DNA of 64,000 nucleotides from Okibacterium fritillariae (lineage in GTDB: Bacteria > Actinomycetota > Actinomycetes > Actinomycetales > Microbacteriaceae): assembly GCF_900167575.1 (NCBI RefSeq), contig NZ_FUZP01000001.1:1178001-1242000 (forward strand), in the 5' to 3' direction. Positions within the stretch are counted from its first letter, which is position 1, and every line of letters begins with the position of its first letter. Below, one piece after another: positions 9,631-20,450 of the stretch. The notes below the pieces were generated by a model that saw only the letters and a list, made by a program, of their open reading frames with translations, searched no databases and was not told the origin of the DNA. The translations under genes and the position numbers were made by a program.

Positions 9631-11538
9631 ATGGCGCTTGCCTCGCGCAACGACCTCCGCAACGTAGCCATCGTGGCTCACGTCGACCACGGCAAGACCA
9701 CCCTGGTCGATGCCATGCTCCGTCAGACCAACTCCTTCGAAGCGCACGCGCACCTCGAAGAGCGCGCCATGGACTCCAACGAGTTGGAGCGCGAAAAGGG
9801 CATCACCATCCTCGCCAAGAACACGGCGATCTCCTACAACGGCAAGCACGCCAACGAGGGTCCCATCACGATCAACGTGATCGACACCCCCGGCCACGCC
9901 GACTTCGGTGGTGAGGTCGAGCGCGGCCTCTCCATGGTCGACGGCGTCGTGCTGCTGGTCGACGCGTCCGAGGGCCCCCTGCCCCAGACGCGTTTCGTGC
10001 TCCGCAAGGCGCTCGAGGCCAAGCTGCCCGTCATCCTGCTGGTCAACAAGACCGACCGCCCCGATGCGCGCATCGACGAGGTCGTCTCCGAGAGCCAGGA
10101 CCTGCTCCTCGGCCTCGCCTCCGACATGGCCGACGACGTGCCCGACCTCGACCTCGACACCGTGCTCGACGTTCCCGTCGTCTACGCGTCGGGCCGTAAC
10201 GGCGCCGCCAGCCAGAACAAGCCCGAAAACGGCGAGCTGCCCGACAACGAAGACCTCGAGCCGCTGTTCGAGGCCATCCTCGAGCACATCCCCGCTCCCG
10301 TCTACGACGACGAGCACCCGCTGCAGGCCCACGTCACCAACCTCGACGCGTCGCCGTTCCTCGGCCGCCTCGCCCTGCTGCGCATCTTCCAGGGTCACAT
10401 CAAGAAGGGCCAGACGGTCGCTTGGGTGAAGCACGACGGTTCCGTGCACAACGTGCGCGTCACCGAGCTCATGATCACCAAGGCCCTCGACCGCTACCCG
10501 GCCGAGTCGGCTGGCCCCGGTGACATCGTCGCCGTCGCCGGTTTCCCCGACATCACCATCGGTGAGACCCTCGCCGACCCCGACGACGTGCGCCCCCTGC
10601 CGACCATCACGGTCGACGACCCGGCCATCTCGATGACCATCGGCACCAACTCCTCGCCGCTCGTCGGCAAGGTCAAGGGCCACAAGCTCACGGCCCGCAT
10701 GGTCAAGGACCGCCTCGACCGCGAGCTGGTCGGTAACGTCTCGCTCAAGGTGCTCGACATCGGCTTCCCCGACAAGTGGGAGGTGCAGGGCCGCGGCGAG
10801 CTGGCCCTCGCCATCCTCGTCGAGCAGATGCGTCGCGAAGGCTACGAGCTCACCGTGGGCAAGCCCCAGGTGGTCACGAAGCGCGTCGACGGCAAGGTGC
10901 ACGAGCCTTACGAGCACCTCACGATCGACAGCCCCGAAGAATACCTCGGCGCCATCACGCAGCTCCTTGCCGCCCGCAAGGGTCGCATGGAGAACATGGC
11001 CAACCACGGCACCGGTTGGGTGCGCATGGAGTTCATCGTCCCGTCGCGTGGCCTCATCGGTTTCCGCACCGAATTCCTCACGATCACGCGCGGAACGGGC
11101 ATCGCCAACGCCATCTCGCACGGCTACGACGAGTGGGCCGGCGCCATCGTCACCCGCAACAACGGCTCCATCGTGGCCGACCGTTCAGGTGTCGTCACGC
11201 CGTTCGCCATCATCGCCCTGCAGGAGCGCATGACGTTCTTCGTCAACCCGACCGAAGAGGTCTACGAGGGCATGGTCATCGGCGAGAACTCGCGCGCCGA
11301 CGACATGGACGTCAACATCACCAAGGAAAAGAAGCTGACCAACATGCGTCAGTCCACGTCGGACACCTTCGAGTCGATGACGCCGTCGCGTCAGCTGTCG
11401 CTCGAAGAGTGCCTCGAGTTCGCTCGCGAAGACGAGTGCGTCGAGGTCACGCCCGAGGCCGTTCGCATCCGCAAGGTCGAGCTCGACGCTCAGGCCCGCG
11501 CGCGCAACACCTCGCGTCTGAAGAAGCAGTCCGAGTAA
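9631..11538 (+). CDS. typA: Ribosome-associated translational GTPase TypA/BipA
   Basis: 635-residue EF-G-like GTPase that binds the 70S ribosome and supports growth under stress and 50S assembly. G1 motif AHVDHGKTT near residue 17, switch [17 protein letters not shown]4 NKTDRPDAR, then EF-G-type domains II, III and V and the TypA-specific C-terminal domain ([44 protein letters not shown]). The ATG follows AAGGA with an 8-base gap. An upstream in-frame TTG (9553) would add 26 residues unlike the family and is rejected. A hairpin follows the stop codon. Confidence 0.97.
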   Translation: MALASRNDLRNVAIVAHVDHGKTTLVDAMLRQTNSFEAHAHLEERAMDSNELEREKGITILAKNTAISYNGKHANEGPITINVIDTPGHADFGGEVERGLSMVDGVVLLVDASEGPLPQTRFVLRKALEAKLPVILLVNKTDRPDARIDEVVSESQDLLLGLASDMADDVPDLDLDTVLDVPVVYASGRNGAASQNKPENGELPDNEDLEPLFEAILEHIPAPVYDDEHPLQAHVTNLDASPFLGRLALLRIFQGHIKKGQTVAWVKHDGSVHNVRVTELMITKALDRYPAESAGPGDIVAVAGFPDITIGETLADPDDVRPLPTITVDDPAISMTIGTNSSPLVGKVKGHKLTARMVKDRLDRELVGNVSLKVLDIGFPDKWEVQGRGELALAILVEQMRREGYELTVGKPQVVTKRVDGKVHEPYEHLTIDSPEEYLGAITQLLAARKGRMENMANHGTGWVRMEFIVPSRGLIGFRTEFLTITRGTGIANAISHGYDEWAGAIVTRNNGSIVADRSGVVTPFAIIALQERMTFFVNPTEEVYEGMVIGENSRADDMDVNITKEKKLTNMRQSTSDTFESMTPSRQLSLEECLEFAREDECVEVTPEAVRIRKVELDAQARARNTSRLKKQSE

Positions 11539-11567
11539 CACTCGTCTCGACGAGCAACGCTCCACAT

Positions 11568-11601
11568 CGGATGCCCCGAGCCACACGGCCCGGGGCATCC
11601 G
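11568..11601 (+). terminator. Hairpin after typA
   Basis: Perfect 11-bp inverted repeat (11568-11578 and 11591-11601), 30 bases after the typA stop codon, no T-run. Confidence 0.65.
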
Positions 11602-11706
11602 CCGTTAACGCGTGCGCAATGTCTCCAGCGGATCGGGGTGGCTCTCCGTGCCTCGACGGGCGCCCTCGACCCGGCTATCGTGACCTGTACGAGAAAGGCG
11701 GACCCC

Positions 11707-11973
11707 GTGGATGCATCCGACCGCACGCCGCTCATCACGCGCTTTCGCGCCGCGCTGGTTCGCCTGACGGGACGCAAGCCGTCCGCGCTGGCGGGCCTGG
11801 GACGCGCTGCAGAGATCGATGCGTTCGGGCGCAGCGCCGAACCGGTCGACGACCCCGATGCCGGCCGCGAGGAGTATGAACCCGCCGCTGACACCCCGTG
11901 GGAACTGCGGGATGGCGACCTGCGGAACGGTGACCCGCGGGGCGATGAGGGTTTTAGCCGCACGCCTCGCTAG
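11707..11973 (+). CDS. Small acidic hypothetical protein
   Basis: 88 residues from a GTG preceded by GAGAAAGGCGGA, a plausible ribosome site. The first 40 residues are basic-amphipathic (TPLITRFRAALVRLTGRKPS); the rest is acidic and disordered-looking (PVDDPDAGREEYEPAADTPW). Third-position GC bias agrees with coding. I do not recognise a family. An ATG at 11638 in the same frame would lengthen it. Its TAG shares the palindrome CTAG with the stop of the convergent efeB, so the two genes end on the same four bases. Confidence 0.5.
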   Translation: MDASDRTPLITRFRAALVRLTGRKPSALAGLGRAAEIDAFGRSAEPVDDPDAGREEYEPAADTPWELRDGDLRNGDPRGDEGFSRTPR

Positions 11974-13403
11974 CCGAAGAGCGTCGAGCCGATGTAGTCG
12001 TCGGCGTTGCGGGCGCCCGGTGGCACCGCGAAAATGCCCGACGACACGTGTTTGATGTACTCGTTCATGAGGTCGTTCTGCGAGAGCTGGCGCTGAATCG
12101 GGATGAACTGCGTGCGCGGGTCGCGCTGGTAGGCGATGAAGAACAGTCCCGCGTTGAGGCGCCCGAGCTCGTCGTTGCCGTCGACGAAGTTGTAGCCGCG
12201 GCGCAGCAGTTGCTGGCCCTTGTTCTGGCTGGGGTGTGCCAGGCGAACGTGAGCGGCCGTATCGATGGAGCGACCGTCATCCCCGGTCTTGTCGAGCGCG
12301 ATCTCGGTGAACTCGGTGCCGCCCGAGAGCGGTGCCCCCTCGCCCTTGTCGCGGCCCACGACGCGCTCCTGCTCGCCGAGCGCCACGCGGTCCCAGTTCT
12401 CGATGAGCATGCGGATCTTGCGGCTGACGAGATAGGAGCCGCCCGCCATCCAGCCCGCGCCGTCGGTCTTCTGCGCCCAGACCTGGTCGTCGACGATCTC
12501 GGGCTGCTCGAGCTTGATGTTGGCCGTGCCGTCTTTGAAGCCGAAGAGGTTGCGCGGGGTAGCCTGCGCGGTCGAGGTCGACGAGGTGCGGCCGAAGCCG
12601 AGCTGCGACCAGCGCAATGAGGCGCGGCCGAAGGCGATGCGCGAGAGGTTGCGGATGGCGTGGACGGCGATCTGCGGGTCGTCGGCGCATGCCTGGATGC
12701 AGAGGTCGCCGCCCGACTGCGCGTCGTCGAGCGTGTCGCCCGAGAAGTGTGGCAGGTCGACGAGGGCGGCGGGTCTCTTGTCGGCGATGCCGAAGCGGTC
12801 GATGCCGTCGCGCGAGGTGAAGAGGGTGGGTCCGAAGCCGATCGTGATGGTGAGGCCGGCGGCGGGGAGCCCGAGCGCCTCGCCCGTGTCGTCGGGTGGC
12901 GCGAGGGAGGGGCCGCCGACCGCTCCGTCCTCGCTGACGTCGAGCCCCTGGGTGAGGCGGGATGCGGCGAGCGTCCAGTCCTGCAGCAGCTCGACGACAT
13001 CCTCGCGCGACGCCGTCGAACTGAGGTCGAAGGCCGCGAAGTGCAGCCGGTCTTGCGCGGGCGTGACGATGCCCGCCTGGTTCGCGCCGAAGAACGCGTA
13101 GGAGTCTGCTGCGCCGGATGTGCCGGATGCGGTCGCCTGGGCGACGGCCGTGGCTCCGGCGCCGCCCACGACGAGCCCGCCCGCGGCCGCGCCGGCGAGC
13201 CCGAAGAGGCCGCGACGTGAGAGCGTACGTTTCGGCCGAGCATCCGTGGCCGGGTCGCCAGAGTGGCCGACGGCAGCAGAGGCCCCCGAGGCTGCAGAGG
13301 CGGCCGAGGCGGCGGGTGTCCCGCCCGAGACAGCGGGATCGGGCTGAGCGGAGTCGTGCGGCTGGTCGGGCTGCTCAGGCATCCGGTCGTCGGGGGTGGT
13401 CAC
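11970..13403 (-). CDS. efeB: Deferrochelatase/peroxidase EfeB (Dyp-type, Tat-exported)
   Basis: 477-residue periplasmic-side haem peroxidase of the EfeUOB iron system, credited with Fe(II) oxidation and/or haem deferration. It has a long Ala/Pro N-tail, a twin-arginine signal (SRRGLFGLAG, R63-R64) and the Dyp GxxDG motif (FGFKDGTANI); AAHVRLAHPSQN contains a plausible proximal haem His. The GTG start at 13403 follows a GAAAGAAGA purine stretch. The tail before the Tat motif carries Ala/Ser repeats and an alternative later start cannot be excluded. It is the third gene of the operon, separated from efeO by 97 bases that contain a hairpin; it needs the Tat pathway, whose TatB is also in this window. 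Confidence 0.95.
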   Translation of the reverse strand: MTTPDDRMPEQPDQPHDSAQPDPAVSGGTPAASAASAASGASAAVGHSGDPATDARPKRTLSRRGLFGLAGAAAGGLVVGGAGATAVAQATASGTSGAADSYAFFGANQAGIVTPAQDRLHFAAFDLSSTASREDVVELLQDWTLAASRLTQGLDVSEDGAVGGPSLAPPDDTGEALGLPAAGLTITIGFGPTLFTSRDGIDRFGIADKRPAALVDLPHFSGDTLDDAQSGGDLCIQACADDPQIAVHAIRNLSRIAFGRASLRWSQLGFGRTSSTSTAQATPRNLFGFKDGTANIKLEQPEIVDDQVWAQKTDGAGWMAGGSYLVSRKIRMLIENWDRVALGEQERVVGRDKGEGAPLSGGTEFTEIALDKTGDDGRSIDTAAHVRLAHPSQNKGQQLLRRGYNFVDGNDELGRLNAGLFFIAYQRDPRTQFIPIQRQLSQNDLMNEYIKHVSSGIFAVPPGARNADDYIGSTLFG

Positions 13404-13461
13404 GGGCGTCTTCTTTCGGGGAGGCGGGCTGGGGAGGGCCGGCCGGGTGGAACGGGGTAGG

Positions 13462-13492
13462 GGGTCTCGCGACGGTGTGCGCCACGAGACCC
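13462..13492 (-). terminator. Hairpin between efeO and efeB
   Basis: Eight-bp stem (gggtctcg 13462-13469 with cgagaccc 13485-13492) in the 97-base intercistronic gap; may attenuate efeB or stabilise the efeUO message. Confidence 0.35.
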
Positions 13493-13500
13493 GCCCGAGA

Positions 13501-14679
13501 TTACTCGGCGATTCCGAGAACCGTGTGGGTGAGCTGCGACAGCGGCTCGGAGAGCGCGTTGATGCCGTCGGACAGCTCCTTCACCTGCTGCGTGCTCAGC
13601 TGGTCGTAGGTGACGAAGCCGGCGTCGAGGCTGCCATAGGCGGCGAGCTGCTTGTTCAGCGCGTCGAACTGCTTGTCGATCTTCTCGACGAGCTTCTTGC
13701 CATCGTCACCCTTCGACACGGCGATGTCGCGCACGTTGCCGTAGGCCACCGAGGCGCCCTCGACGTTGGCCTGGAAGTCCCACAGGTCGGTGTGGCTGAA
13801 CTCGTCCTCTTCGCCCGTGATCTTCGAGGTGGCGACCTCTTCTAGCAGGCCGATGGCGCCGTTCGAGATGTCCGAGAGCGAGACCGTGAAGTCTTTCTCG
13901 CGCACGAGGTCGAAGAGCTGCTTGACGTTGGCGTTCAGGCCGTCGGCGAGCTCCTGGCGCTCGGCGGGCGTGCTGGGCGTGAAGCCCGCGGGGGCCCAGA
14001 GGTCCTTCTCGATGCGGTGGAAACCGGTGAAGGGGATGCCGTCTTCCGTGGCCATGGGCTCGCGGAAGTCGATCTTGGGGTCGAGGTCGCCGAACGCCTC
14101 GGCCGTGGGCTCGATGCGCTCGTAGTTGGTGCGGGCCGTGGGGAACAGGGCACGCGCCTCGTCGTCGTTGCCGGCGACGTAGGCCGCGGTGAAGGCGGCG
14201 ACGTTGGTGACGAGGCCATCCGTCTGCTCTTTGATGTAGGCGACGTAGTTGGTGACGGCCGTGTCGGACTGTTCCTTGTCGGTGCCCGAGAGCGCCACCT
14301 CGTCACCCGTGACGGTGAACTTCGAGGTGCCGATGCCCGCGCCCACCATGCCGAGCTTGCACTCGGTGTAGTAGGTGCCGGGCGAGAGCTGGGCCACGTA
14401 GTCGACGGTCGCGCCGGGCGTGATGTTCTCCTTCTCGCCCACGATGCGCAGCTTGTCGTCGGCCAGGATGTAGAACTCGTTCACCTGCGTGCCCTTGTTG
14501 CTGGCGGTGAACTTCACGGCGCCCGAGGCGGCGGTGGCGGCCGAGACGTTGCAGCCGTCATCCGTGATGTCGACCGTGAGCGCCGACGAGGCGGGGTTGT
14601 TGGCCACGCAGCCCGAGAGCAGCACGGCGAGGGTGAGGGCGCCTCCGACGGCAGCGGGGGCGAGGTGAGTTTTTCTCAT
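13501..14679 (-). CDS. efeO: Iron uptake lipoprotein EfeO (cupredoxin + M75 imelysin-like)
   Basis: 392-residue extracytoplasmic component that binds iron and hands it to EfeU. Lipoprotein signal with lipobox LAVLLSGC, then an EfeO cupredoxin-like domain (about residues 35-125; GTYYTECKLGMVGAG) and a C-terminal M75 peptidase-like helical domain with the HxxE motif (GFHRIEKDLW near residue 210). Start ATG 14679 has AGGAG seven bases upstream and overlaps the efeU stop by ATGA, so the two are coupled. The longer open frame upstream is antisense or frame-shifted efeU sequence. Confidence 0.95.
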   Translation of the reverse strand: MRKTHLAPAAVGGALTLAVLLSGCVANNPASSALTVDITDDGCNVSAATAASGAVKFTASNKGTQVNEFYILADDKLRIVGEKENITPGATVDYVAQLSPGTYYTECKLGMVGAGIGTSKFTVTGDEVALSGTDKEQSDTAVTNYVAYIKEQTDGLVTNVAAFTAAYVAGNDDEARALFPTARTNYERIEPTAEAFGDLDPKIDFREPMATEDGIPFTGFHRIEKDLWAPAGFTPSTPAERQELADGLNANVKQLFDLVREKDFTVSLSDISNGAIGLLEEVATSKITGEEDEFSHTDLWDFQANVEGASVAYGNVRDIAVSKGDDGKKLVEKIDKQFDALNKQLAAYGSLDAGFVTYDQLSTQQVKELSDGINALSEPLSQLTHTVLGIAE

Positions 14680-15635
14680 GCGATGTCTCCTGGAGCGGGG
14701 GTCTTGGCCGATGCGGATGCGCGGCCGGATGTCGAGGGGGTGGCGGTTGCCGGGGACGACGCTGCTGCGGCTGCAGACGCGGCTGTGGCAGACGGCGCCG
14801 ATGCGGATGTCTGTGCCGCGGCCGAGCGGCCGAGTTTCTTGCGCGTGAGCCGCCAGAACAGCGGCAGGGTCACGAGCATGTAGATCAGCCATCCCGCGAC
14901 CTGCAGCACGGTGGGCGCGGGGTTGAAGTTGACGATGCCGCCGAGCACCGCGCCGTACCAGCTGGTGGGCGGGATGACGGCCGAGATGTCGTAGGCCGTG
15001 GCCGAATGCCCGGGCAGCACCCCGGCCTCTTGCAGGTCGCCGATGCCGTAGGCCAGCACACCGGCCGCCACGACGATGAGCGCGTAGCCGGTCCACGTAA
15101 AGAACTTCGACAGGTTGATGCTGATGAGCCCGCGGTAGATCAGTACCTCGAGCGCGATGGCGGTGAGGATGCCGAGGACGGCGCCCACGAGAGCTTCGGT
15201 GCCGCTGGCGTTGGGCCCGACCGTCGACCACACGAACAGGGCCGTCTCGAGGCCCTCGCGCCCGACGCTCAGGAGCGCCAAGAGCACAATGCCCCAGCCG
15301 GCTCCTTCGGCCGCGCGATCAATGCCCGAGCGCAGGTTGCGGCTGAGGTCCTTGGCGGTGCGACCCATCCAGAAGACCATCCAGGTGACGAACCCGACGG
15401 CGACGATCGACAGGCCGCCGCCGATGATCTCCTGCGCCTGGAACGACAGCCCGTATTCGCCGAAGGTGAGGATTGCCCCCACGCCGAGCGAGACGGCCAC
15501 GGCCAGCCCGATGCCCATCCAGACCCGGGGGAGCAGGTCGCGGCGGTCGATCTTGACGAGATAAGCGATGAGGATGCCGACGATGAGTGCGGCTTCGAGG
15601 CCCTCGCGGAGCCCGATGAGATAGTTCGCGAACAC
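14676..15635 (-). CDS. efeU: High-affinity iron permease EfeU (FTR1 family)
   Basis: 319-residue polytopic iron permease. Both REXXE iron-binding motifs characteristic of Ftr1/EfeU are intact: REGLE at residues 10-14 and REGLE at 126-130. About seven hydrophobic helices and a C-terminal Ala/Ser-rich tail. GTG start at 15635 behind GAAGGT. First gene of efeUOB, with a DtxR/IdeR-like palindrome about 75 bases upstream, so iron repression is expected. Confidence 0.95.
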   Translation of the reverse strand: MFANYLIGLREGLEAALIVGILIAYLVKIDRRDLLPRVWMGIGLAVAVSLGVGAILTFGEYGLSFQAQEIIGGGLSIVAVGFVTWMVFWMGRTAKDLSRNLRSGIDRAAEGAGWGIVLLALLSVGREGLETALFVWSTVGPNASGTEALVGAVLGILTAIALEVLIYRGLISINLSKFFTWTGYALIVVAAGVLAYGIGDLQEAGVLPGHSATAYDISAVIPPTSWYGAVLGGIVNFNPAPTVLQVAGWLIYMLVTLPLFWRLTRKKLGRSAAAQTSASAPSATAASAAAAASSPATATPSTSGRASASAKTPAPGDIA

Positions 15636-15706
15636 GGTACCTTCGGTGGAGACAGGAGACGGTCGACGCTGCGCCGGTGAAAGCGGCCGATCTCGGGGGA
15701 GTGAGA

Positions 15707-15727
15707 AGAGGTAAGCCTTGCCTTACC
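15707..15727. promoter_or_regulatory. Candidate DtxR/IdeR iron-box operator
   Basis: Interrupted palindrome ggtaag-N6-cttacc (15710-15727). Bases 15707-15725 match the DtxR consensus TTAGGTTAGSCTAACCTWA at about 13 of 19 positions. It overlaps a plausible minus-strand promoter (TTCAAG, 15 bases, TTACCT) for efeUOB, and lies about 50 bases upstream of the divergent gene at 15778. Confidence 0.55.
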
Positions 15728-15777
15728 GACTTGAACACTAGCCCGGGACTCCCATCCTGTCCAGCTACAATCGGCCG

Positions 15778-16374
15778 GTGACCTTTCCTCCCTCCTCTTC
15801 CTCACCGCAGACGCCCGATTCTGCGGGGTTCGCGTTCGGACACCCCCGCGAAATGGGGGATGCCGGCACGGTCGAGCAGAGCGGCGACGAGGTCACCACG
15901 GGCGGCCGCATCTTCGGCTGGGTGCTCGCGCTCGTCATCGGAGCCATCTTCGGCACCGTCGGCACGGTCGCGCACCAGATCACCGTGACCATCTTCGGGG
16001 CCGCGTTGCCCGTCGGCCTCGTGCTCGGGCTCATCGGCATGGCTGCGCTCTTCGTGGGCGTGCGCCTGCTGCTCGAGGATCGCGTCGCGACCGTGCTGTC
16101 GGCAGTGGGCGTCGTCGGCATGATCGTGCTGTTCTCCTTCCGCAGCGCGGGCGGCTCGGTGCTGATCCCGCAGGGCCTCACGGGCATCGTCTGGTCGGTC
16201 GTTCCCGCCCTCATCGCGGTCGTCGTCATCTCGTGGCCGCGCAACCTCGGCCAGAATGCCGGGCGCCCCACCGCGACCCCCGCTCAGCACCTCGGCCAGA
16301 ACGCGAGCCAGATCCCCGGCCAGAACCCCGCCGGGCCGCGTCCGACGGCTTTCGGCCCGCGCGACAGCGCCTAG
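15778..16374 (+). CDS. Four-helix membrane protein upstream of fdxA (DUF6113-like)
   Basis: 198 residues from a GTG. After a 40-residue polar N-tail come about four hydrophobic helices ([74 protein letters not shown]) and a Gln/Asn/Pro-rich C-tail with short NLGQNAG/HLGQNAS-type repeats. Position before fdxA-dapC fits the DUF6113 family, from memory; I cannot verify it. TACAAT (15766-15771) ends six bases before the GTG, so the mRNA is probably leaderless. Function unknown. Confidence 0.75.
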   Translation: MTFPPSSSSPQTPDSAGFAFGHPREMGDAGTVEQSGDEVTTGGRIFGWVLALVIGAIFGTVGTVAHQITVTIFGAALPVGLVLGLIGMAALFVGVRLLLEDRVATVLSAVGVVGMIVLFSFRSAGGSVLIPQGLTGIVWSVVPALIAVVVISWPRNLGQNAGRPTATPAQHLGQNASQIPGQNPAGPRPTAFGPRDSA

Positions 16375-16411
16375 ACTTGAACCAGTCATCGTCGAAGGGA
16401 CCCTCAGTACT

Positions 16412-16729
16412 GTGACCTACGTCATCGCCCTCCCCTGTGTGGATGTAAAAGATCGTGCGTGCATCGATGAATGCCCCGTCGACTGCATCTACGAGGGTGA
16501 ACGCTCTCTCTACATCCACCCCGACGAATGCGTCGACTGCGGTGCGTGCGAGCCGGTCTGCCCCGTCGAGGCCATCTACTACGAAGACGACCTGCCCGAC
16601 CAGTGGGCCGACTACTACAAGGCCAACGTCGAATTCTTCAACGAGGTCGGTTCTCCCGGCGGAGCCGCCAAGGTGGGCGTCATCAAGTACGACCACCCCG
16701 TGATCGCCGCGCTGCCTCCCCAGGCCTAA
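16412..16729 (+). CDS. fdxA: 7Fe ferredoxin FdxA
   Basis: 105-residue low-potential electron carrier with one [3Fe-4S] and one [4Fe-4S] cluster. Cysteines C9, C17, C21 (3Fe site, with C50 after the CPV motif) and C25, C40, C43, C46 (4Fe site); the spacing C-x7-C-x3-CP at the first site is the actinobacterial FdxA pattern. GTG start with GAAGGGA 11 bases upstream; TAGACT at 16372-16377 is a candidate -10. The dapC start follows three bases after the stop, a conserved actinobacterial pairing. Confidence 0.96.
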   Translation: MTYVIALPCVDVKDRACIDECPVDCIYEGERSLYIHPDECVDCGACEPVCPVEAIYYEDDLPDQWADYYKANVEFFNEVGSPGGAAKVGVIKYDHPVIAALPPQA

Positions 16730-16732
16730 CCC

Positions 16733-17842
16733 ATGGCGCTGCAGCCGCTGCCCGACTACCCGTGGGACCAGATGGCTCCCTTCGCGGCCCGGGCGAAACA
16801 GCATTCCGACGGCATCGTCGATCTCTCCATCGGTTCGCCGGTGGATGCGACCCCCGATCTCATTCGCCGGGCCCTGGCCGACGCCACCGACGCACACGCC
16901 TACCCCACGACGGCCGGAACGCCGGCGCTGCAAGACGCCATCGTCGGCTGGTATGCCGAGCGTCGCGGGGTCTCGACGCTGACACCCGCCAACGTCCTCC
17001 CGACGATCGGCTCGAAAGAGCTCGTCGCGCTGTTGCCGTTCATGCTGGGGGTGGGCGAAGGCGATGTGATCGTGCATCCCCGCGCCGCCTACCCCACCTA
17101 CGCCATCGGTGCCGCGCTGGCCGGGGCCGAGGCCTTCCCCTCCGACGACCCCGCCGAGTGGCCCGCGAACACCAAGCTCGTGTGGCTCAACTCGCCCGGC
17201 AACCCCGACGGGCGCGTGCTGTCTGTCGACGAGCTGCGCGCGGCTGTCGAGCGTGCGCGCGAGCTGGGCGCCACCATCGTCAGCGACGAGTGCTATGCCG
17301 AGCTCGGCTGGGACGCGCCGTGGGATGTCGAAGCCATCCCCTCGATTCTCGACCCCCGCGTGATCGGCGACGACCGCCGCAACGTGCTGTCGGTCTACTC
17401 GCTCTCGAAGCAGTCGAACCTCGCCGGATATCGGGCCGCCTTCGTGGCCGGCTGCGCCACGCTCATCGCGCGCCTTCTCACGGTGCGCAAACACGCCGGT
17501 CTCATGCTGCCCGCGCCCCTGCAGCAGGCCATGGTGACGGCGCTCGGCGATCACGAGCACGTCGCCGAGCAGCGCGAGCGATACCGTGTGCGTCGCGACA
17601 TTCTGCGACCCGCCCTCGAGCGCGCCGGCTTCCGCATCGATCGCTCCGAGGCCGGCCTCTACCTCTGGGCCACCGAAGGCCGCGACGCCTGGCAGAGCAT
17701 CGAACGCCTGGCCGATCTCGGAATCCTTTCGGGACCGGGTCATTTCTACGGTGAGTTCTACCCGGAGCACGTGCGCCTCTCGCTCACGGCCACCGACGAG
17801 CGCATCGCTGCGGCGGCAGAGCGGCTCAGCGCAAGCGCCTAG
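16733..17842 (+). CDS. dapC: N-succinyldiaminopimelate aminotransferase DapC
   Basis: 369-residue fold-type I PLP aminotransferase making N-succinyl-LL-DAP in lysine/peptidoglycan precursor synthesis. Features: SIGSPVDATPDLIRRAL, the NSPGNPDG asparagine motif, DECYAELGW, and the PLP-lysine in SLSKQSNLAGYR. Size fits the actinobacterial DapC. It is coupled to fdxA, and dapD and dapE lie within 4 kb, so three of the succinylase-branch steps are here. Confidence 0.92.
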   Translation: MALQPLPDYPWDQMAPFAARAKQHSDGIVDLSIGSPVDATPDLIRRALADATDAHAYPTTAGTPALQDAIVGWYAERRGVSTLTPANVLPTIGSKELVALLPFMLGVGEGDVIVHPRAAYPTYAIGAALAGAEAFPSDDPAEWPANTKLVWLNSPGNPDGRVLSVDELRAAVERARELGATIVSDECYAELGWDAPWDVEAIPSILDPRVIGDDRRNVLSVYSLSKQSNLAGYRAAFVAGCATLIARLLTVRKHAGLMLPAPLQQAMVTALGDHEHVAEQRERYRVRRDILRPALERAGFRIDRSEAGLYLWATEGRDAWQSIERLADLGILSGPGHFYGEFYPEHVRLSLTATDERIAAAAERLSASA

Positions 17843-17923
17843 AGGTTTCCTCCAGGCGATGCCCAGCATCGTTGCACGATGACGCAGTGGGGGCGCGGGC
17901 GGTCTAGGCTGTATAAGGCAGCG

Positions 17924-17971
17924 ATGCACGGTCACCACCGGATCGCCGCCAGCATCCTGAAGGCCACATAA
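17924..17971 (+). CDS. Possible 15-codon leader ORF before citrate synthase
   Basis: ATG to TAA encoding MHGHHRIAASILKAT, ending 14 bases before the gltA GTG and just before its AAGGAGG site. It starts close behind TAGGCT/TATAAG boxes (17904-17917) and has AAGG five bases upstream. No conservation evidence is available, so it may be chance. Confidence 0.25.
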   Translation: MHGHHRIAASILKAT

Positions 17972-17985
17972 GTCAAGGAGGCGCC

Positions 17986-19293
<1,308 letters not shown>

Positions 19294-19308
19294 AACGCCC
19301 CGAACGCG

Positions 19309-19346
19309 ACGAGAGCCCCGACCGGATGACCGGTCGGGGCTCTCGT
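19309..19346. terminator. Bidirectional terminator between gltA and dapD
   Basis: Perfect 17-bp stem (19309-19325 with 19330-19346) and a 4-base loop between two convergent genes. Confidence 0.85.
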
Positions 19347-19377
19347 GTGTCTGGGGGGATGCTCGCTGCGGAAGCGG

Positions 19378-20367
19378 TTAGGCGTGCAGCGCCTCGTTGA
19401 GCACGACGCCCGCACCCGTGCGCGGCAGCACCTCGACGGCGCCCGTCACCGAGTTGCGGCGGAACAGGAGCCCGGCCACGCCCGACAGCTCGACGGCCTT
19501 CACCGTGCGCGGCGTGCCGTCGGCCGTCTTCTGCCCGTCGAGCACGACGACCTTGGTGCCGGCAGTGACATAGAGCCCCGCCTCGACCACACTGTCGTCG
19601 CCGATCGAGATGCCGATGCCGGAGTTGGCGCCGAGCAACGCCCGCTCGCCGATCGACACGCGCTGCGTGCCGCCGCCCGAGAGGGTGCCCATGATGGAGG
19701 CGCCGCCGCCGATATCGGACCCGTTGCCCACGACCACGCCCTGCGAGATGCGGCCCTCGACCATGGACTGTCCGAGCGTGCCGGCGTTGAAGTTGACGAA
19801 ACCCTCGTGCATGACGGTGGTGCCGGGGGCGAGGTGCGCGCCGAGACGCACGCGCGAGGCATCCGCGATGCGCACGCCGTGCGGCGTGACGTAGTCGATG
19901 AGACGCGGGAACTTGTCGATCGCGGTGGCGTGGATGCCGGCGCGCTGCAGGGCCGGGCGCAGGCGCGTGAAGTCGTCGGGGTGCACGGGGCCCGCGTTCG
20001 TCCACACGACGATGGGCAGGTGGCCGAAGATGCCGTCGAGGGACAGCGTGTTGGGCGCCACGAGCGTGTGCGAGAGCAGGTGCAGGCGCAGGTAGGCGTC
20101 GGGCGTGGAGGCGGGGGCGGCATCGAGGTCGATCTCGACCGTCACGATGTCGACGCGCACGTTGCGGCGCTCGTCGTCGCCGGCCAGCGCCTCGATCTCG
20201 GCGGGGGCGATCCAGCGCTCCCGGCCCTCGGGAATGCGGCCGAGCTGCGGCTCGGGGAACCACGTGTCGAGCACGGTGCCGTCGGCGGCGATGGTGGCGA
20301 GGCCGTAACCCCACGCGGATGTCGGTCGGGCGGTCTCGTCGGCGGGGGAGGTCTGCGCGCTGGTCAT
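19378..20367 (-). CDS. dapD: 2,3,4,5-tetrahydropyridine-2,6-dicarboxylate N-succinyltransferase
   Basis: 329-residue DapD of the actinobacterial type; transfers succinate from succinyl-CoA to tetrahydrodipicolinate. The middle region shows left-handed beta-helix hexapeptide repeats ([47 protein letters not shown]). N-terminal start [20 protein letters not shown] is typical. ATG 20367 has GGAG upstream. Divergent from dapE with an 83-base gap, convenient for co-regulation of the two steps. Confidence 0.95.
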   Translation of the reverse strand: MTSAQTSPADETARPTSAWGYGLATIAADGTVLDTWFPEPQLGRIPEGRERWIAPAEIEALAGDDERRNVRVDIVTVEIDLDAAPASTPDAYLRLHLLSHTLVAPNTLSLDGIFGHLPIVVWTNAGPVHPDDFTRLRPALQRAGIHATAIDKFPRLIDYVTPHGVRIADASRVRLGAHLAPGTTVMHEGFVNFNAGTLGQSMVEGRISQGVVVGNGSDIGGGASIMGTLSGGGTQRVSIGERALLGANSGIGISIGDDSVVEAGLYVTAGTKVVVLDGQKTADGTPRTVKAVELSGVAGLLFRRNSVTGAVEVLPRTGAGVVLNEALHA

Positions 20368-20450
20368 GTCTCCAGGCTAGCGAATGGTGCCGACACGGGT
20401 TCGCGTGTGACGCCCAGGATCGGTGTGCGGGTTCGCCCTAAACTGATGCC

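Noticed and set aside
9505-11121. Long minus-strand frame over typA
   Set aside because: Complementary-frame artefact of a highly expressed gene; only the 3' part, from about 9474, has its own protein features.
12048-13220. Plus-strand frames over efeB
   Set aside because: Arg/Val/Ala-rich translations without motifs, while the minus frame has Tat and Dyp motifs.
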